Of a DNA stretch of 10,404 nt, positions 6,779 to 10,404 are shown one piece after another. Source of the stretch: Bacteroidetes bacterium QS_8_64_10 (GTDB taxonomy: Bacteria; Bacteroidota; Rhodothermia; Rhodothermales; Salinibacteraceae); NCBI GenBank assembly GCA_003022505.1, contig PXTQ01000075.1, positions 1-10,404 on the forward strand. The letters run 5' to 3'. Made by a program: the position numbers and the translations under genes. The notes below the pieces were generated by a model. That model saw nothing but the letters and a program-made list of their open reading frames with translations, was not told where the DNA came from and ran no database searches. How positions within the stretch are numbered: position 1 is the first letter of the stretch; every line of letters begins with the position of its first letter.

Positions 6779-6823
6779 GACCTACGCTCCACGCGAGCAC
6801 ACGAACGCACGAAACGGGCACCG

Positions 6824-7924
6824 CTACGACGACGGCGCGTCCGGTTTCTCCTGTGGCGAGCGCGGCACGGACGACGGAACCGCCTCATCGTCCTCATAGC
6901 GGTCAAGCTCCGCCGCGTAGTTGCTTTCGTTGAAATCCCCGTACGAGGGGTTGTCGTCTTCCTGGTCGGCAGGGGGCGTCGGCGCGTCGTCGCCGGAGGC
7001 GGACGTGTCGTAGAACTCGGCGTGCACCTCCTCGACGTCCGGGTGCTCTTCATCAACCAGCAGCACGGTGTAGTCGTGGGGCGTGCCGCGTCGCTTTTCC
7101 AGCCAGATCGCGCCCGCCGCTTCCAGGCTGCTGATAATCGACTTCGGATCGGCGCTCGCGCCAAGCAACTCGGAGAGCTTGCGCAAGAGCGGCGTCAGGT
7201 ACACCTCGTCGTACTGTCCGAAGTACTCCTCGATGATTTCCAGCGTGCGGCGGATCTTCGGATCGTGGACGCGCTCGTACGAAGCGTCCTCGCGCGTTTG
7301 CGGGGTGCTGCGGCGGCGCTGTTGTGGCTGTTGCGAAGAGGATTGCTCCAGCTGGCGGCGCAGGTCGCTCGTCAGCAGGTTGCGCGCGTCGAGGAAGAAG
7401 TCCTCCTCGTCGTTCGGGAAATCATCCTGTGCGGGCGGGTGAAGCGCGGCGACGAACGTCTCATGTCCGTTGCGCTTGCATTGCTGCACGAGCGGCAAAT
7501 ACGAGCGGTCGCCGGTAAGCAACGCGAACGAGCGGATGTCGGGGCGGTCGTGCAGCACGTTCACGGCGTCGATGCAGAGTTGAATCTCGGAGGCGTTGCC
7601 TTGAAGCGTCGAGGGCGCAAAGTGCGGCTCGGCTCCGATCAGGTAGAGCGACTGCTGGATGGCCTGCCCGTCGCCGCTCAGCTGCGAAAAGTCGGCGTAG
7701 GCGTTGATGAGGGCCGTCTGCTTGTAGTCGCGGTCGGCGAGATAGCGCTGGAGTTCGTCGAGCATGGCCTCGACGTAGTCAGCTGGATGCGCGCTTCCGC
7801 CGAGTTGCCGGGCGAGCAGAACGTGGAGGTTCTGGTAATCGACGAAGACGGCGGCGCGCTCGTCAGCGCGTTCCGGCGAGGCTCCGCCGGCGGCTTGTTG
7901 CTGATCAGGAGATTCCTCGTTCAT
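6824..7924 (-). CDS. NYN-domain (PIN-like) putative ribonuclease with C-terminal helical domain
   Basis: A 366-residue protein of the NYN/LabA-DUF88 group, PIN-like folds that generally act as metal-dependent ribonucleases. Residues about 24-185 hold the NYN domain: AVFVDYQNLH with Asp29, SEIQLCIDAVN with Glu113 and Asp119, and LLTGDRSYLPLV with Asp139. The second Asp common in the last motif (GDxDF) is Ser141 here. A Gln/Arg-rich linker (about 190-212) leads to a helical, winged-helix-like domain (222-296, IRRTLEIIEEYFGQYDEVYL then GAIWLEKRRGTPHDYTVLLV), which occurs with NYN in other bacteria and could bind RNA. The last 60 residues are acidic and low in complexity. The ATG lies only 2 bp after the hslV stop, so it is almost certainly co-transcribed with hslV. 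Its position between hslV and hslU suggests a stress or quality-control role (inference). No cellular function is established. Confidence 0.88.
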   Translation of the reverse strand: MNEESPDQQQAAGGASPERADERAAVFVDYQNLHVLLARQLGGSAHPADYVEAMLDELQRYLADRDYKQTALINAYADFSQLSGDGQAIQQSLYLIGAEPHFAPSTLQGNASEIQLCIDAVNVLHDRPDIRSFALLTGDRSYLPLVQQCKRNGHETFVAALHPPAQDDFPNDEEDFFLDARNLLTSDLRRQLEQSSSQQPQQRRRSTPQTREDASYERVHDPKIRRTLEIIEEYFGQYDEVYLTPLLRKLSELLGASADPKSIISSLEAAGAIWLEKRRGTPHDYTVLLVDEEHPDVEEVHAEFYDTSASGDDAPTPPADQEDDNPSYGDFNESNYAAELDRYEDDEAVPSSVPRSPQEKPDAPSS

Positions 7925-7926
7925 CG

Positions 7927-8496
7927 CTACGAAGCATCTATTTCCAGAATGCTCGTGTAGTGGTTGGTATAGATGCAGATGTCGGCGGCGATGTCGAGCG
8001 CGTCTTCGACGATCTGCCGCGCGGAGAGGTCGCCGTGGCCGTGGCGGAGGAGAGCGCGGGTGGCGGCCTTAGCGTAGGCGGAGCCGGAGCCGATGGCGAT
8101 GATCTCGTCGTCCGGCTCGATCACGTCGCCGTTGCCGCTGATAAGCAGCAGGTGCTCGTCGGAGGCGACCGCCAGGAGGGCTTCCAGTCGGTGCAGGTAG
8201 CGGTCCGTGCGCCAGTCTTTCGCCAACTCGACGGCAGAGCGCTGGAGGTTGCCGCCGTACTGCCCCAGCTTTTCCTCGAAGCGCTCAAACAGCGTGAAGG
8301 CGTCTGCGGTGGCGCCCGCGAAGCCGGCGAGGATCTGCCCTTCGTGAAGCGTGCGCACCTTCTCGGCGCTGTGCTTGACGACCGTTTCGTCCATGGTCGC
8401 CTGCCCGTCGGAGCCTAACGCCACCTCGCCGTCGTGACGCACGCCCACCACCGTCGTGCTGTGAATCTGCTCGCCGCTCGCGTCAGAGTGTTGCAA
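7927..8496 (-). CDS. hslV: ATP-dependent protease HslUV, peptidase subunit HslV
   Basis: HslV is the proteasome-like threonine peptidase that forms a double hexamer and is gated by HslU. The 189-residue product has a 13-residue propeptide ending in IHS, followed by the catalytic Thr14 in TTVVGVRHDGEVALGSDGQA. Counting Thr14 as residue 1, Asp17 (GSDG) and Lys33 (SAEKVR) fall at their family positions, and GSGSAYA (136-142) supplies the conserved serine. The C-terminal YTNHYTSILEID also fits. The start is a TTG at 8496: an in-frame TAG lies 14 codons upstream and no ATG or GTG lies between it and the propeptide. Removal of the propeptide would expose the active threonine. The NYN gene follows after 2 bp, while hslU lies beyond NYN. 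Identification is very secure; the exact start is less so. Confidence 0.96.
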   Translation of the reverse strand: MQHSDASGEQIHSTTVVGVRHDGEVALGSDGQATMDETVVKHSAEKVRTLHEGQILAGFAGATADAFTLFERFEEKLGQYGGNLQRSAVELAKDWRTDRYLHRLEALLAVASDEHLLLISGNGDVIEPDDEIIAIGSGSAYAKAATRALLRHGHGDLSARQIVEDALDIAADICIYTNHYTSILEIDAS

Positions 8497-8713
8497 GGGA
8501 AGAAAGTAAAAGAGATAATTTCGGAATACGTGAACCTATCTGACGAACGGAGATGCGCGCGGTTCAACGGGAGAGGGCGAATCCTGCGTTAAATGAGTGT
8601 GGGTGCTTGGGGGCTTGGGGGCAAGCCGGCAGAGGAACTTGACATTGTAAAATGCAAACGTAGATCGTCCAACCCGGGGCAATCGAATTGTGCGACCATA
8701 TTTTCACCCCATA

Positions 8714-8741
8714 GTAGCGTCAAGGCGCGCCTTGACGCTAC
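8714..8741. repeat. Perfect 28-bp palindrome with no loop
   Basis: The 14-base arm GTAGCGTCAAGGCG is followed directly by its exact reverse complement, with GGCGCGCC at the centre. It lies 107 bp beyond the dacB stop and about 218 bp upstream of the hslV start. Neither strand has a T-run after it, so it is not a classical intrinsic terminator, though a stem this strong could still slow polymerase or protect a 3' end. A dimeric regulator site, or one unit of a dispersed palindromic repeat family, are alternatives. Confidence 0.85.
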
Positions 8742-8754
8742 CTTCCATTCAACA

Positions 8755-8770
8755 TGTTCTGACGAGAACA
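8755..8770. repeat. Small inverted repeat downstream of dacB (6-bp stem, 4-base loop)
   Basis: TGTTCT, loop GACG, then AGAACA form a perfect 6-bp hairpin 78-93 bases beyond the dacB stop and 13 bp from the 28-bp palindrome. No T-run follows on either strand. It may help end or stabilise the dacB transcript, but this is weak evidence. Confidence 0.45.
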
Positions 8771-8847
8771 GCCCATCCATCACGTAGGGCGATACAGAAA
8801 ATTAAACGCGATTGCCCTGCCTTCCCGACCACCAACCAGAAAGCCAG

Positions 8848-10404
8848 CTAATTCGGATATCGCGCCAGGCGGTTGACGATGCGATCCTGCGCCTCGCGCA
8901 CCTTGTCGGCGTCGGTGGTGTGATGGTTTACCATAATGGAAAACACGAGCGGGCGTCCGCGCTGATCCTCGACGTAGCCGCTGAGGGCGCTGACATGGCT
9001 AAGCGTGCCCGTCTTGGCGCGCACCGTGGCCGCCGCCGGGCCGCGCTCGAAGCGGTTCCGCAGGGTGCCCTCGATACCGGGCTGGGCGAGCGACTGGTAG
9101 AAGGCCGAGCGCACCGAATCGCCCGGTGCGTCGCTCTGCATGTAGCGCAAGAGCTGCGCGGTCATCTGCGGCGTCACAAGGTTCTTGCGCGAAAGGCCGG
9201 AGCCGTCCACCAGGTTGATGCGGCTGGTGTCGATGCCGGTTGTCGCCAGAAAGGGAAGGGCCGCCTGCCAGCCCATCGCCGAGGATCCCGGCTCCAGTTC
9301 GTCCTCATAGAGCGGATCGTCCGGCTGGAGCGGCTCTTCGGCGGCGATGGTCTTCAGGAGCTGCTCGGCGTAAAAGTTCTGACTGCGCCGGTTCGTGACC
9401 TGAACGATACGGTTGAGCGGGGGCGAGCGGTGCCCGGCGATGCGACGCAGGCTGTCGCTCGCATAATCAGGTTTGAACGAGAGCTCGTCTACGTCCACGG
9501 CTTCGCCCCGCCCCGCAAAGCCGCCGCGCACGAGGCTTTCCCGAAAGACGAATGCGAAGTACCGGGTCGGATTCGTAACGCTGAGTGCTTCCTTGTCGCC
9601 GTCGTCTACGGGAAGTAGGCTGCTGACAGTGAAATGATTCGTGCCCCATTTTTTGTCGTAGCTTTCGTCGTAATCGGCGGAGGCCGGTACGGTGCGCGTT
9701 TGATTCGTAAACTCGACGTACTTTGTGTTGAACGGCTTCCAGCTCAGCGTGGCGGGCATGTCGGGACGGCGCGGCGTCACGGTCAGGTCTACGGCGTTGT
9801 CGTTGAAAGAGAGGCCGCTGATCTCGGCGGCGTACCACCAGGTCAGGTCTTGCCAGCTCCAGCCCTCGCCGAACGGCACGTCGTCGAACACGTCGTCGTC
9901 GCCGATGATGTCGCCCCGCATGTGCCGGATGCCGGCGGCGGCGAGGGAGTCGCGCCACTCCCGAAACAGTGCGGTGCGGTCGTCGCCGGGCCGGAAGCGC
10001 TTGCCAATCGTAGGATCGCCGCTGCCGCGCACCACGAGGTTGCCGCGCAGCTGTCCGCCGGATGTGGGCCGGTTCTGCGCGTAGAGCCGCGTGAGATACC
10101 GGTAGTCGGGGCCGAGCATCGAGAGCGCCGTGGCCGTCACGTAGAGCTTGACGTTGGAGGCGGGAATGAAGCTCTTCTGGCGGTTGCGGCTGTAGAGCGT
10201 GCGCCCGGTGGCGGCGTCCGTCACGTGGATGCCCCAGAGCGAATTCTCGAAGGCCTCCGTCTCGATGATCTTATCGAGTGTGCTTTTCAGGGCGGGGGGC
10301 GTCTGCGGCACCTCTTGGGCGCTCGCCGGGATCGCAGCGAACGACGAGATGAGCACAGCGACGAGCGACGTTTGCAGGCGATTCGATACGGCGGGAGGTA
10401 ATAC
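8848..10404 (-). CDS. dacB: D-alanyl-D-alanine carboxypeptidase/endopeptidase, PBP4/DacB family (5' end off the window)
   Basis: A periplasmic serine peptidase (family S13) that removes the terminal D-Ala of peptidoglycan stem peptides and can cut cross-links. Numbered from a GTG at 10356, the SxxK motif SNVK is at 67-70 with Ser67 as nucleophile, the second motif lies in DGSGLSRKN (384-392), and KTG is at 448-450 followed by TLSHVSALSGY. The long insert between SxxK and the second motif is typical of the family. From GTG 10356 the signal peptide would have only 14 residues and no basic end. The frame stays open to the right edge and adds NRLQTSLVAV ahead, giving a normal signal peptide ending PASA-Q. 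The true start is therefore probably beyond the window, and the coordinates given are partial. Substrate specificity was not determined. Confidence 0.93.
   Translation of the reverse strand, partial: VLPPAVSNRLQTSLVAVLISSFAAIPASAQEVPQTPPALKSTLDKIIETEAFENSLWGIHVTDAATGRTLYSRNRQKSFIPASNVKLYVTATALSMLGPDYRYLTRLYAQNRPTSGGQLRGNLVVRGSGDPTIGKRFRPGDDRTALFREWRDSLAAAGIRHMRGDIIGDDDVFDDVPFGEGWSWQDLTWWYAAEISGLSFNDNAVDLTVTPRRPDMPATLSWKPFNTKYVEFTNQTRTVPASADYDESYDKKWGTNHFTVSSLLPVDDGDKEALSVTNPTRYFAFVFRESLVRGGFAGRGEAVDVDELSFKPDYASDSLRRIAGHRSPPLNRIVQVTNRRSQNFYAEQLLKTIAAEEPLQPDDPLYEDELEPGSSAMGWQAALPFLATTGIDTSRINLVDGSGLSRKNLVTPQMTAQLLRYMQSDAPGDSVRSAFYQSLAQPGIEGTLRNRFERGPAAATVRAKTGTLSHVSALSGYVEDQRGRPLVFSIMVNHHTTDADKVREAQDRIVNRLARYPN

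Larger units (their letters stand above)
6438..6823. other. 386-bp non-coding region upstream of hslU, rich in small repeats
   Basis: No convincing gene is seen. A 94-codon minus frame crosses it but runs through the tandem duplication and resembles nothing known. The stretch contains, in order, a nine-G run, a 6-bp-stem hairpin, a perfect 23-bp tandem duplication, a 15-bp palindrome and a 5-bp-stem hairpin, each listed separately. It should hold the 3' untranslated end of the NYN gene and the hslU promoter on the minus strand. I could not identify a TAnnTTTG-type or sigma-70-type promoter with confidence, nor a hairpin followed by a T-run. Confidence 0.7.
8497..8847. other. 351-bp non-coding region between dacB and hslV
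   Basis: No supported gene. Overlapping 64-codon frames occur on both strands, but they span the palindrome and resemble no protein. It should carry the end of the dacB transcript and the promoter of the hslV-NYN unit (minus strand). The 100 bases next to hslV are A/T-rich, as expected of a promoter, but no clear box pair was found. Also present are the 8-bp direct repeat CTTGGGGG twice (8606-8621), whose second copy pairs with CAAGC at 8622-8626, the 28-bp palindrome and a 6-bp-stem hairpin. Confidence 0.7.

Noticed and set aside
6755..7960. 401-codon plus-strand frame antisense to the NYN gene and the end of hslV
   Set aside because: It overlaps two well-supported genes and its Arg/Val-rich translation has no recognisable domain.
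8714..8741. 28-bp palindrome as a rho-independent terminator of dacB
   Set aside because: There is no T-run after the stem on either strand and it lies over 100 bp beyond the stop codon.
8589..8787. 64-codon frames on both strands between dacB and hslV
   Set aside because: Both cross the 28-bp palindrome, have unremarkable composition and no known motif or start signal.

Overview
The window is about 60% G+C and densely coded. None of the genes read has a convincing Shine-Dalgarno sequence ahead of its start, and several starts are GTG or TTG. Together with the protein types (an HslV with an IHS-TT propeptide, an S13-type D-Ala-D-Ala carboxypeptidase, a NYN protein with a C-terminal helical domain, acidic low-complexity tails), this suggests a Bacteroidota/Rhodothermota bacterium, perhaps related to Salinibacter. 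This is an inference from sequence style, not a database match.

Layout. Only smpB (125-580) is on the plus strand. It converges, 24 bp stop to stop, on a minus-strand surface-glycan cassette (about 605-4921). Read in the direction of transcription, the cassette holds a FemAB/GNAT-like acyltransferase, a SAM-dependent methyltransferase whose frame is broken near its 3' end, and an 878-residue protein joining an SGNH-hydrolase domain to a complete Wzx/MATE-type polysaccharide flippase. Upstream on the same strand are hslU (4989-6437), a 386-bp non-coding gap with repeats and hairpins, a NYN-domain putative ribonuclease (6824-7924) starting 2 bp after hslV (7927-8496), a 351-bp gap with a perfect 28-bp palindrome, and a D-Ala-D-Ala carboxypeptidase/endopeptidase of the DacB/PBP4 family (from 8848, running off the right edge).

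How the genes fit together. smpB (trans-translation), hslV and hslU (ATP-dependent proteolysis) and the NYN protein (probable RNA cleavage) form a protein and RNA quality-control neighbourhood. NYN sits between the two protease subunit genes. dacB and the FemAB/methyltransferase/SGNH/flippase cassette act on the envelope: peptidoglycan trimming, and probably modification and export of a surface polysaccharide.

Most worth checking are the broken methyltransferase, the SGNH-flippase fusion with its internal ATG and membrane-topology conflict, the NYN insertion between hslV and hslU, and the structured spacers (28-bp palindrome, 23-bp tandem duplication, G9 tract, 7-8 bp periodic AACGC repeat). 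No RNA gene, insertion sequence, CRISPR array or phage gene was found.
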